Position numbers and translations under genes: made by a program. A model generated the notes under the pieces. That model did not search any database. It saw only the letters and a program-made list of their open reading frames with translations, and was not told where the DNA came from. Shown one piece after another: positions 8,464 to 16,638 of a DNA stretch of 53,987 nucleotides; within the stretch, counting starts at the first letter, position 1, and the number at the start of each line of letters is the position of its first letter. The DNA lies in the NCBI GenBank assembly GCA_020437365.1, contig JAGQWM010000014.1, positions 1-53,987 of the forward strand, written 5' to 3'. Origin of the DNA: Chitinophagaceae bacterium. GTDB taxonomy: Bacteria > Bacteroidota > Bacteroidia > Chitinophagales > Chitinophagaceae.

Positions 8464-11400
8464 TCTTCTCCTTGATCGGTTGTTGATGATGAATGGATAT
8501 ATTTTTCAATTTCGCTCTTTTTCTTTTTTGTAGAAAAATAAGAATACATAACCGGAATAACCAATAAGGTTAATACAAGTGCAAATAATATTCCACCGAT
8601 AATAACGATGCCAAGTGGCATACGGCTGGTGGAAGAAGCACCCAATGACAATGCCAATGGTAATGCACCGAGCGACATCGCCATACTTGTCATAAGAATC
8701 GGGCGTAACCTTTGTGTAGCTGCAAAAACGGCGGCTTCTTTTTTAGGCATTCCTTTTCGTTGGTTTTGATTGGCAAATTCTACAATCAGGATTCCGTTTT
8801 TTGTTACCAGGCCTATCAACATAATCATACCGATTTGCGAAAATATATTGAGCGTTTGACCAAATATAGAAAGTGTAATGACAGCACCGGCAATAGCCAA
8901 CGGTACGGTAAACATAATTATTAAAGGATCAATAAAACTTTCAAACTGGGCTGCAAGGATTAAGAAAATTAAAAGCAAGGCTAATAAAAATGCAAAACTG
9001 GCGCCACTGCTGCTTTCTTCAAAATCACGGGAAGAGCCGGACAGTGAAGTCGCAAAAGATTCATCTAATAGTTTTTTGGCAATGCGGTGCATTTCTGCAA
9101 TGCCATCGCCAATGGTATAACCAGGTTTCAATCCGGTAGAAATAGTAAAAGATTTATAACGATTGAAGTGATAAATTGTTGGTGGCGTTGTAGATTCATG
9201 AACGGTTACTAAATTATCGACACTAATCATTTGCCCTTTATCATTTCGAACATATAAAAGTTTTAAATCATCGGGGTCATCTCTATTGATACGATCTACT
9301 TGTGTAATGACTTCATATTGTTTACCATCCTTATTGAAATAACCTAACCGTTTATTACTGTAGGCTAATTGTAAAGTTTGTGAAATATCACTGACAGAAA
9401 CGCCAAGTTGTGCTGCTTTTAAACGGTCAATTTCAATTTTTAATTCGGGTTTATTGAATTTAAGGTCCACATTGGCTTGTTGCAATATGTTGCTATTATT
9501 TACTTCATCCAACATTTTGGGAAGTATGGCCGAAAGTTTATTGAAATTATTATTCTGTACTACAAATGATACCGGCTGACCGCCACGACGGCTGACCGAA
9601 ATAGTTTGTTCTTCAATGGCAAAAGCCCTGCCTTCATCAAAACGAGGAAGATTTCTGTTTACCATCTCCACAATTTCATGTTGTGAACGAACTCTTTTGT
9701 TGGGTAAAATAAGATTCACATATACAAATCCGGTGTTGGCATTGCCCGAACCTGTAAAGCCCGGCGATGTAACAGTCAGGATCATATTTTTTTCCGGAAT
9801 AGAATCAAGTAAAAAATCCGATAAGCGAACAACATACCTGTCCATGGCATCGTAAGAAGTTCCTTCAGGTGCGGTTAATGATAACCTGAACTGGCTTCGG
9901 TCTTCCATCGGTGCCAATTCCGATTTTAAATTTCTTCCTACAAAATAAATGGCCGCACAACAAATCAATACTAATAACCAGGCGGTGATACGCACCTTCA
10001 TAATTTTTTCCAGGATGGAATGATAAGTGTTTTCCAACCAACGGAAAAATGGTTCAGTCTTTACATAAAACCAGGAATGTTTGTGCGGATTTTTTTTGGT
10101 TAGCTTCACATTGAGTACAGGCGTTAATGTAAGCGAAACAAAGGCAGAAATTAATACTGCTCCGGCTACGACGATACCGAATTCACGAAACAAACGTCCA
10201 ATGAATCCCTGCATGAAAATAATCGGTAAAAAAACTACCGCCAGTGTAATGGACGTAGCAATGACGGCAAAATAAATTTCACGGGAACCTTCCACGGCCG
10301 CTTGCCATTTGTTCATTCCCTTTTCTACTTTTTTATAAATGTTTTCTGTAACAACTATACCGTCGTCCACTACCAGCCCGGTAGCAAGGACTACCGCCAG
10401 CAAGGAAAGCACATTGATAGTAAAACCTGCGAGGTACATTATGAAAAATGACCCAATCAATGAAACCGGAATGTCGATTAAAGGCCGAATAGCAATAATC
10501 CATTCTCTGAAAAATAGATAAATGATAAGTACCACCAGGATAAATGCAATCATTAAAGTTTCTTCCACTTCCAAAATGGAACTTTTAATAAAACGGGTGT
10601 GGTCCAGCGCAATGCTCACTTTGATATCCTCGGGCATATCTTTTTTAATTTGCGCAAGCCGTTTGTAAAATTCATTGGAGATGGAAACATAATTTGAACC
10701 CGGTTGTGGTACCAAAGCCAGGGCTATCATTGGTGTACCATTGCCTCGCAACATGGATTCTTCATTTTCGGTGCCAAGGTCGGCTTCGCCAATGTCTTTT
10801 AATTTTATATCGGCACCATTTACATTTTTGACAATGAGATTATTGAATTGTTCTTCCGTATTCAATCGGCCAAAAGTCCTGACGGTTAATTCTGTATTAT
10901 TCCCTGAAATTTTACCCGAAGGCAATTCAACATTTTCTTTCGCCAAAGCGGCTTCCACATCATTGGCAGTTACATTATAAGAAGCCAGTTTGGCGGGGTC
11001 GAGCCAAATGCGCATTGCATATCTTCTTTCGCCCCAAATCTGAATACCGCTTACACCGGGAATCGTTTGTAATCTTTCAACCAATACATTGGTGGCAAAT
11101 TCTGTAATCTGTAACCGATTACGGGTATCACTTTGTACGGTCATAGAAATGATAGCACTGGCATCTGCATCAGCTTTTGAAACGATGGGATCCTGGTCGA
11201 GGTCAGGTGGCAATTGTCTTCTCGCCCTGGAAACTTTATCTCTTACATCATTGGCAGCCGCTTCGAGGTCTATACCGAGATTGAATTCTACATTGATTCT
11301 GCTACTGCCATTACTACTCGAAGATGTAATATTTTTAATACCCGCAATTCCATTAATGGCTTTTTCCAGCGGCTCGGTAATTTGTGTTTCAATAATATCG

Positions 11401-11567
11401 GCGTTGGCACCGGGATATGAAGTGCTGACACTAATATTTGGTGGATCAATAGCCGGATAATCCCTTACTCCCAAAAATTGATAACCGATGATGCCGAATA
11501 CGATAATGAGAATATTCATTACGATGGCAAGAACCGGTCTTCTTAAACTTATTTCTGAGATATTCAT
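8460..11567 (-). CDS. RND-family efflux transporter permease (HAE1/AcrB type)
   Basis: A 1035-residue inner-membrane proton-driven transporter of the hydrophobe/amphiphile efflux type. The N terminus (ISLRRPVLAIVMNILIIVFG) is the usual first membrane helix; TM4 carries the proton-relay pair Asp401-Asp402 in GLVVDDGIVVTENI, and the second half repeats the pattern with GLVTKNGILIVEFANQ. Two large periplasmic loops follow TM1 and TM7. The pair of Asp residues and the length separate it from heavy-metal or SecDF-type RND proteins. It is cotranscribed with an adaptor gene 14 nt upstream and overlaps the TolC gene by 4 nt. Confidence 0.96.
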   Translation of the reverse strand: MNISEISLRRPVLAIVMNILIIVFGIIGYQFLGVRDYPAIDPPNISVSTSYPGANADIIETQITEPLEKAINGIAGIKNITSSSSNGSSRINVEFNLGIDLEAAANDVRDKVSRARRQLPPDLDQDPIVSKADADASAIISMTVQSDTRNRLQITEFATNVLVERLQTIPGVSGIQIWGERRYAMRIWLDPAKLASYNVTANDVEAALAKENVELPSGKISGNNTELTVRTFGRLNTEEQFNNLIVKNVNGADIKLKDIGEADLGTENEESMLRGNGTPMIALALVPQPGSNYVSISNEFYKRLAQIKKDMPEDIKVSIALDHTRFIKSSILEVEETLMIAFILVVLIIYLFFREWIIAIRPLIDIPVSLIGSFFIMYLAGFTINVLSLLAVVLATGLVVDDGIVVTENIYKKVEKGMNKWQAAVEGSREIYFAVIATSITLAVVFLPIIFMQGFIGRLFREFGIVVAGAVLISAFVSLTLTPVLNVKLTKKNPHKHSWFYVKTEPFFRWLENTYHSILEKIMKVRITAWLLVLICCAAIYFVGRNLKSELAPMEDRSQFRLSLTAPEGTSYDAMDRYVVRLSDFLLDSIPEKNMILTVTSPGFTGSGNANTGFVYVNLILPNKRVRSQHEIVEMVNRNLPRFDEGRAFAIEEQTISVSRRGGQPVSFVVQNNNFNKLSAILPKMLDEVNNSNILQQANVDLKFNKPELKIEIDRLKAAQLGVSVSDISQTLQLAYSNKRLGYFNKDGKQYEVITQVDRINRDDPDDLKLLYVRNDKGQMISVDNLVTVHESTTPPTIYHFNRYKSFTISTGLKPGYTIGDGIAEMHRIAKKLLDESFATSLSGSSRDFEESSSGASFAFLLALLLIFLILAAQFESFIDPLIIMFTVPLAIAGAVITLSIFGQTLNIFSQIGMIMLIGLVTKNGILIVEFANQNQRKGMPKKEAAVFAATQRLRPILMTSMAMSLGALPLALSLGASSTSRMPLGIVIIGGILFALVLTLLVIPVMYSYFSTKKKKSEIEKYIHSSSTTDQGEE

Positions 11568-11581
11568 AATGGTTATGACAA

Positions 11582-12652
11582 TTACTGGCTCAATGTGTCC
11601 TGTTTCACAATATTTCTGATTTGAATTTTGGCTTCGGGCCTAACACTCAACAAACCGGAAACCACAACGGTATCGCCGGGTTGTATGCCTTCAAGAATTT
11701 GCACCATAGAAGAATCCCTTATGCCGGTAGTTACATCTGAGAAAAAAGCAACGCCATTTTTATAGCGAATAATTTCCTTGCCTCTTGCTTTGGGAATGAT
11801 GGCTTGCGATGGTACAAACAACGCATTTTTATTGGGCGTCATATTGATATTTACTTTTACAAATGAACCGGGTAATAATTCATTGGTACGGTTTGTTACC
11901 CTGGCCCTTACCGTTAGCGTACGAGTGTTTTCGGTTATGTTGGATTCGGTGGCAATGATGGTAGCAATGTGTTTTTGTTTAGCACCTTCAAAAGTGAAAT
12001 CTACCGGTTGCCCGATTTTTATTTTGTCAATATATTTTTCCGGGATGGTAAAATCCAGTTTTAATATTTGTGTTTGATTGATAACGGCAATGACGGTTGC
12101 CGGTGAAACATAAGCTCCCTGGCTGATGTCTTTCAAACCAAGTTGGCCACTGAATGGTGCCCTGACAACTGTTTTAGAAATACTGGTTTGCAGAATGCCG
12201 ATATCTGCTTTCAGGTTATTGACTTGTAACAAACTAATATCATAATCCTGCTGGCTGATACCTTGAATTTTTAATAGTTGCGCCTGGCGTTGTTCCGTTT
12301 TCTCGGCTAAGGCCAATTGTATTTTTATTTTTTTTAATTGGGCTTGTAAATCGCCGTCGTATAATTTGGCAAGTACCGCACCTTTGGGAACAAATTTGCC
12401 TTCGGCAACATTTAAATAAACGATTCGTCCCGATACTTCAGGATGTATTTCTGCCGATTCATTGGCGACAATCGTACCCGGCACTTCTATTTTTTCCTGA
12501 AAAAATTTTGGCGTAACGATAAATCCATCTACCGAAAGTGCAGAAGGCTTTTGGCCGGCCGTGGATTTTGCATCTACTTTTTCTTTATCACCCTTGCAGG
12601 AAATAATGAAAATTGAAATCAGGCAAAAAAATAAAACGATAGCTCTTCTCAT
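11582..12652 (-). CDS. RND efflux periplasmic adaptor lipoprotein (HlyD/AcrA family)
   Basis: Membrane-fusion protein linking the RND pump to the TolC channel. With the start at 12652 it has a signal peptide and lipobox (IFIISC, Cys19), which anchors it as a lipoprotein. Barrel-sandwich halves are visible (EIHPEVSGRIVYLNVAEGKFVPKGAVLAKL and, after a coiled-coil hairpin, VRAPFSGQLGLKDISQGAYVSPAT in part), followed by beta-barrel and membrane-proximal domains. An upstream in-frame extension to 12742 is rejected because it has no signal-like character and would include the promoter. Length 356. It is the first gene of the pump operon and sits behind a good promoter with a palindromic operator at 12675-12716. 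Confidence 0.93.
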   Translation of the reverse strand: MRRAIVLFFCLISIFIISCKGDKEKVDAKSTAGQKPSALSVDGFIVTPKFFQEKIEVPGTIVANESAEIHPEVSGRIVYLNVAEGKFVPKGAVLAKLYDGDLQAQLKKIKIQLALAEKTEQRQAQLLKIQGISQQDYDISLLQVNNLKADIGILQTSISKTVVRAPFSGQLGLKDISQGAYVSPATVIAVINQTQILKLDFTIPEKYIDKIKIGQPVDFTFEGAKQKHIATIIATESNITENTRTLTVRARVTNRTNELLPGSFVKVNINMTPNKNALFVPSQAIIPKARGKEIIRYKNGVAFFSDVTTGIRDSSMVQILEGIQPGDTVVVSGLLSVRPEAKIQIRNIVKQDTLSQ

Positions 12653-12674
12653 AATGGCGGCAATTGTAGAAGAA

Positions 12675-12703
12675 CAAATATACCCTATATTTTGATGTTT
12701 CAA
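12675..12703 (-). promoter_or_regulatory. Promoter of the efflux pump operon
   Basis: On the minus strand a TTG (12701-12703) and an exact -7 box TATATTTG (12675-12682) are separated by 18 nt, fitting the Bacteroidota -33/-7 pattern. The box ends 22 nt before the adaptor ATG at 12652. The -33 TTG lies inside a perfect 20-nt palindrome (12697-12716). Confidence 0.65.
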
Positions 12704-12716
12704 CAATAATTGAAAC
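12697..12716. promoter_or_regulatory. Palindromic operator candidate at the pump promoter
   Basis: GTTTCAA - 6 nt - TTGAAAC is a perfect inverted repeat with 7-nt arms (12697-12703 and 12710-12716). It covers the -33 element of the pump promoter, the usual place for a repressor of the TetR or MarR kind. There is no T-tract, so it is not a terminator. No regulator gene is adjacent, so the binding protein would be encoded elsewhere. Confidence 0.6.
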
Positions 12717-12773
12717 AGCTCAACCTGTAATTGTAGAGGCAATGTATGAGCGGTCGGACGTATTTATATCCGG

Positions 12774-13898
12774 CTAATCGGTTTTGATTGTCAGGAGTTG
12801 TTTCACTTTGGCAGCCTGGTGTACCAGTTCTTGTTTTTCGTGGCTGAGTATGGTTACATGTCCCATTTTTCGGCCGGGTTTGGTTTGGGTTTTACCATAT
12901 ATATGTACAAATGCATTTTCCAATTGCAATAACTCATTCAAACCTTCATAGACTGCCGGTCCTTGATAACCTTCGGCACCCAGAAGGTTCACCATAACGG
13001 AAGGAACAATAGCATCGGTATGGCCCAAAGGATAACCCAACATAATGCGCCAAAGCATATCGAATTGCGAACAGTAATGTGCTTCTATTGTATGATGCCC
13101 GCTATTATGTACCCGCGGTGCAGTTTCATTTACCATTACATTTCCTTCTTTATCTACAAACATTTCAATCGCAAAAAGGCCGGGAGATTTAAAATTACGA
13201 ACGACGGAAAGTGCAATGGCTTCAATTTTCCATCTTGTTTTTTCAGCTACACTTGCCGGGCAATATTGGAAGTTTAATAAATTTAAAACAGGATCAAAAA
13301 CCATCTCTACTGGTGGATACAAAGCCGTTTCACCTTTTTCATTAATGGCGACCATTTGTGCTATTTCTTTTTCGATAGGAAACATTTTCTCCAGTACAGA
13401 CGGCGCTTCAAATCCATGTTCAATATCTTTTTCAGTCTCTATAAATTGAACTCCTTTTCCGTCATAACCGCCTTCGCCTATTTTGTGAACGGCCGGTAAT
13501 AAATGCAAGGCTTGCTGTATGTCGTTACGGTTTTTTGTAATGATAAATTCCGGGCTGGGAATTTCATGTTGCTTATAATATTCTTTTTGTAAAATTTTAT
13601 TTTTAATTGTTTTCAATACCGATGGATGTGGAAATACTTTTACGCCTTCTTGAGAAAGTTTTTCCAATGCTTCCACATTTACATTTTCAATTTCGATGGT
13701 GATGGCGTCAAGATTTTTGCCAAAGGCATAGACGGCGTCAAAATTTTTAATATCACCTTTTGTAAAATGATGACAAAGATGTGCTGCAGGGCAGTTGGCA
13801 TCATTTTCCAGTATAAAGGTTTCGACAGGATAGTTGGCAGCTGCCTGCAATAACATTTTGCCTAATTGGCCGCCACCCAGGATTCCGATTTTTTGCAT
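12774..13898 (-). CDS. purK: 5-(carboxyamino)imidazole ribonucleotide synthase PurK
   Basis: ATP-grasp enzyme that carboxylates AIR to N5-CAIR with bicarbonate and ATP; PurE then makes CAIR. The N terminus MQKIGILGGGQLGKML is the PurK nucleotide-fold start, VHKIGEGGYDGKGVQ and FAIEMFVDKEGNVMVNE are ATP-grasp motifs, and APRVHNSGHHTIEA is the family signature. Start: the ATG at 13898 precedes the conserved IGILGGGQLGKM directly and has an exact -7 box 5 nt upstream; a longer reading to 14009 adds 37 residues unlike the family. Length 374. The next gene downstream on the strand is the pump adaptor, 121 nt away. Confidence 0.96.
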   Translation of the reverse strand: MQKIGILGGGQLGKMLLQAAANYPVETFILENDANCPAAHLCHHFTKGDIKNFDAVYAFGKNLDAITIEIENVNVEALEKLSQEGVKVFPHPSVLKTIKNKILQKEYYKQHEIPSPEFIITKNRNDIQQALHLLPAVHKIGEGGYDGKGVQFIETEKDIEHGFEAPSVLEKMFPIEKEIAQMVAINEKGETALYPPVEMVFDPVLNLLNFQYCPASVAEKTRWKIEAIALSVVRNFKSPGLFAIEMFVDKEGNVMVNETAPRVHNSGHHTIEAHYCSQFDMLWRIMLGYPLGHTDAIVPSVMVNLLGAEGYQGPAVYEGLNELLQLENAFVHIYGKTQTKPGRKMGHVTILSHEKQELVHQAAKVKQLLTIKTD

Positions 13899-13903
13899 GG
13901 GAG

Positions 13904-13911
13904 CAAAGATA
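13904..13911 (-). promoter_or_regulatory. Candidate -7 promoter box for purK
   Basis: Reads TATCTTTG on the minus strand, 5 nt before the purK ATG at 13898, so the transcript would be nearly leaderless. Very short leaders are common with this box in Bacteroidota. No clear -33 TTG. It lies back to back with a plus-strand box at 13950. Confidence 0.5.
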
Positions 13912-13949
13912 ATCCCTGCGCAATAAACCATTCCGTTACAGATTTTTTT

Positions 13950-13957
13950 TACCTTTG
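13950..13957 (+). promoter_or_regulatory. Candidate -7 promoter box (plus strand, towards hpd)
   Basis: Reads TACCTTTG and is followed after 4 nt by an ATG that opens a 30-codon frame. The arrangement is the same as the purK start on the other strand. It could serve that small frame, hpd at 14130, or both. The -33 element is not clear. Confidence 0.45.
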
Positions 13958-13961
13958 TACC

Positions 13962-14054
13962 ATGCTTCCCGATTATCCCAATAAAAGATTTGCTGACCAA
14001 CGAAAACATTTTGCTTTACTCATGGAATCGCTGGCGATGGATAGTCAACCTTGA
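13962..14054 (+). CDS. Possible 30-codon small ORF or leader upstream of hpd
   Basis: Thirty codons, starting MLPDYPNKRFADQRKHF and ending AMDSQP, just after a plus-strand TACCTTTG box. I do not recognise the peptide. It may be a small gene, a leader peptide, or the eroded 5' end of a gene that once occupied this gap. A short hairpin with a T-run (14071-14093) follows 16 nt after its stop and precedes hpd. Support is the promoter placement only; the frame is short enough to arise by chance. Confidence 0.25.
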   Translation: MLPDYPNKRFADQRKHFALLMESLAMDSQP

Positions 14055-14070
14055 TTTGCATTCCGCAGGT

Positions 14071-14093
14071 TCCGGTTGTCATGCCGGATTTTT
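14071..14093 (+). terminator. Weak hairpin with T-run before hpd
   Basis: TCCGG (14071-14075), 8-nt loop, CCGGA (14084-14088), then TTTTTG. The 5-bp stem is short, so this may be a weak terminator or attenuator between the small frame at 13962 and hpd, or chance. Confidence 0.25.
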
Positions 14094-14129
14094 GAACAAA
14101 ATATTTTACTTTACTTTAAATCATTGATA

Positions 14130-15257
14130 ATGGAAACAAAAACAGCTCCCGACAAATTAACCACCGAAAAAGATTTTTTACCACTGCATGGTACAGATTA
14201 TATTGAATTTTATGTGGGCAATGCTAAACAAGCAGCTCATTTTTACAAAACAGCTTTTGGCTTTCAATCATTGGCTTATGCCGGGCCCGAAACAGGTGTA
14301 ATGGATAGAGCCAGCTATGTAATTCGCCAGCATAAACTCACATTTATGTTGACCACTCCCATTCGAAAAGACAATCCCATAGCTGATCATATTTACAAAC
14401 ATGGCGATGGCGTAAAAGTATTGGCCTTAAAAGTGGATGATGCCAAATCGGCTTTTGATGAAACGACAAAACGAGGCGGCAAATCCTATATGGAACCCAC
14501 TACTTTGAAAGACGATGATGGAGAAGTCGTGTTGAGCGGCATTCATACCTATGGCGATACAGTGCATTTATTCGTCGAAAGAGGAAATTACAATGGCGTT
14601 TTTATGCCGGGATTCAAAGAGTGGAAAACCGACTACAATCCGACACCTACAGGTTTATTATATGTAGATCATTGTGTGGGCAATGTAGGTTGGAATCAAA
14701 TGAATCCATGGGTATCTTTTTATGAAAAAGTTATGGGCTTTAAAAATATTCTCAGCTTTGATGATAAAGATATTTCTACCGAATATTCGGCCCTGATGAG
14801 CAAGGTTATGAGCAACGGAAATGGTTTTGTGAAATTTCCCATCAACGAACCGGCCGAAGGCAAAAAGAAAAGCCAGGTGGAAGAATACCTTGAATTTTAC
14901 AATGGCGAAGGTGTACAGCATGTAGCCATTGCTACCAAAGACATTGTGGCAACAGTTACTGAACTGCAAAAAAGAGGCATTGAGTTTTTGAAAATTCCTG
15001 AAAATTATTACGACACAATTCTCGACCGTGTAGGTAAAATAGATGAAGACCTGGAGCCACTGAAACAACTCGGCATTTTGATTGACAGAGATGATGAAGG
15101 TTATTTATTGCAAATTTTCAGTAAGCCATTGGAAGACAGGCCTACTTTATTTTTTGAAATTATTCAGCGAAAAGGTGCCAAAAGTTTCGGCAAAGGAAAT
15201 TTTAAAGCCTTATTCGAAGCCCTGGAAAGAGAACAAGACGCCAGGGGCAATTTATAA
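14130..15257 (+). CDS. hpd: 4-hydroxyphenylpyruvate dioxygenase
   Basis: Fe(II) dioxygenase converting 4-hydroxyphenylpyruvate to homogentisate in tyrosine breakdown. The two-domain glyoxalase/VOC layout is intact and the iron ligands are in the expected C-terminal domain positions: His181 (YVDHCVGN), His264 (GVQHVAIAT) and Glu343 (LFFEIIQRKG). The C-terminal FFEIIQRKGAKSFGKGNFKALFEA is the HPPD signature region. I start at the ATG at 14130 (METKTAPDKL) rather than further upstream because the extra residues are not family-like; the protein is then 375 residues, typical. No other tyrosine-degradation gene is next to it. A good terminator follows 30 nt after the stop. Confidence 0.96.
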   Translation: METKTAPDKLTTEKDFLPLHGTDYIEFYVGNAKQAAHFYKTAFGFQSLAYAGPETGVMDRASYVIRQHKLTFMLTTPIRKDNPIADHIYKHGDGVKVLALKVDDAKSAFDETTKRGGKSYMEPTTLKDDDGEVVLSGIHTYGDTVHLFVERGNYNGVFMPGFKEWKTDYNPTPTGLLYVDHCVGNVGWNQMNPWVSFYEKVMGFKNILSFDDKDISTEYSALMSKVMSNGNGFVKFPINEPAEGKKKSQVEEYLEFYNGEGVQHVAIATKDIVATVTELQKRGIEFLKIPENYYDTILDRVGKIDEDLEPLKQLGILIDRDDEGYLLQIFSKPLEDRPTLFFEIIQRKGAKSFGKGNFKALFEALEREQDARGNL

Positions 15258-15286
15258 ATACAGAATTTACATTGTTAAGAATATAT

Positions 15287-15322
15287 AAGGCGGATGAAAA
15301 TAAATCATTCGCCTTATTTTTT
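15287..15322 (+). terminator. Rho-independent terminator after hpd
   Basis: AAGGCGGATG (15287-15296) pairs with CATTCGCCTT (15306-15315; one G-T pair) around a 9-nt loop, followed by a run of T. Confidence 0.85.
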
Positions 15323-15452
15323 TAGTATCTTTACCAATAGTTTAGCAATTTTTGCATATTCGAATCCGTATCCTGCCGTTTTTTGAATAACAAGTATAAA
15401 ATAGATAGAACTATTGAATATCCATTTTCAAAAGTTTGAAAAATTCTAACTC

Positions 15453-16634
15453 ATGAAAAACTTTTTCTTAGGTTTGGCATTGCTCATGGCTACTGTTTCC
15501 GTAGCACAACCTTCGGGTGGCAACAGTGGTACCAATTCTTTTTCTTTTATAAAATATCAGAAAAATTTTCCGCGGCCCAGTGAGGCATTTGCCCAAAAAC
15601 AAGACACTCTTGAAAAACAGTTTAAAGCAAAAGGCTTGGTGTGGCCGGCAAAATACATGTACATCCGTTCATTTAAATATGACAGCGAGTTGGAAGTGTG
15701 GGTAAAGAACGATCTGAAAGATAAATTTCAATTATTCAAAACGTATAAAGTTTGCGCATTGGCCGGCACATTGGGCCCCAAAAGAATGGAAGGCGACTAC
15801 CAGGTGCCTGAAGGATTTTATTATATCAATGAATTCAATCCCAATAGCAATTATTATTTATCGTTGGGTATTAATTATCCCAATGCCTCTGATCGGATTT
15901 TGAGCGATTCTCTACGGCCCGGTAGTGCTATTTATATTCATGGTAGTTGTGTAACAGTAGGTTGTATTCCTATTACTGACAGGCAAATAGGAGAGTTGTA
16001 CGTATTAGCCGCATTTAGCAAAAGCCAGGGACAGGATTTTATTCCGGTACATATTTTTCCCGTACGTTTCGATAATGAAAAAAGTGTGAACTACCTGGAA
16101 AAACTAACGGAAAACAATAATCGCCTTAAGGATTTTTCAGAGCGAATGGAAAATGCTTTTGATTATTTTGAAAAATACAAACAAGTACCGGTTATTTTAA
16201 TAAAAGATAATGGCCAATACATTGTGAATAATGCACCGCCTTTACGTTGGTATAAAATGGAGTCTGCGAAAGAAAAGAGAATCATAGTGCCTCATCGTAC
16301 CCGTACAATAACCGAATTGGCAACAGTCGTACATGAATGGCCTGAATTTCCCGGTGGTGGAGATGCGTTTTTAGATTACCTGAAGAAACTGGGTAAAGAA
16401 GTGGGAGAGTTTCTGCCTAAAGGAATGGATAAAGCTTTTATCAAAATGGAATTTATCATTGACAAAGATGGCGTACCGGTCAATTTTAAAGTGTTGAATC
16501 CGCCTGATAATAGCATTGATCTGGGTGAAGAACTTATTATTCGTATGGAGAAAATGGGAACCTGGAAACCGGCCATACTCAATGGAAAACCGGTGGCCAA
16601 AAAAATGGTACAAACCATCGAAGTGCAAAAATAA
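15453..16634 (+). CDS. L,D-transpeptidase (YkuD) fused to a TonB C-terminal-like domain
   Basis: A 393-residue exported protein with a signal peptide ending near Ala18. The first part (about residues 60-215) is a YkuD-type L,D-transpeptidase, an enzyme that forms 3-3 peptidoglycan crosslinks or attaches proteins; its catalytic motif is IHGSCVTVGCIPI with His163 and Cys171. The C-terminal part (about 300-393) begins PEFPGGGDAFLDYL and ends WKPAILNGKPVAKKMVQT, the pattern of Bacteroidota TonB C-terminal domains. No transmembrane anchor or proline-rich TonB spacer is visible apart from the signal peptide, so it is not a normal TonB. Monocistronic; convergent with aspartate kinase, 4 nt between stops. 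Confidence 0.88.
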   Translation: MKNFFLGLALLMATVSVAQPSGGNSGTNSFSFIKYQKNFPRPSEAFAQKQDTLEKQFKAKGLVWPAKYMYIRSFKYDSELEVWVKNDLKDKFQLFKTYKVCALAGTLGPKRMEGDYQVPEGFYYINEFNPNSNYYLSLGINYPNASDRILSDSLRPGSAIYIHGSCVTVGCIPITDRQIGELYVLAAFSKSQGQDFIPVHIFPVRFDNEKSVNYLEKLTENNNRLKDFSERMENAFDYFEKYKQVPVILIKDNGQYIVNNAPPLRWYKMESAKEKRIIVPHRTRTITELATVVHEWPEFPGGGDAFLDYLKKLGKEVGEFLPKGMDKAFIKMEFIIDKDGVPVNFKVLNPPDNSIDLGEELIIRMEKMGTWKPAILNGKPVAKKMVQTIEVQK

Positions 16635-16638
16635 AAGA

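Noticed and set aside
12653..12742. Longer N terminus of the pump adaptor
   Set aside because: It would include the promoter and palindrome and places the signal peptide internally.
13899..14009. Longer N terminus of PurK
   Set aside because: The extra 37 residues are not PurK-like and would cover the purK -7 box.
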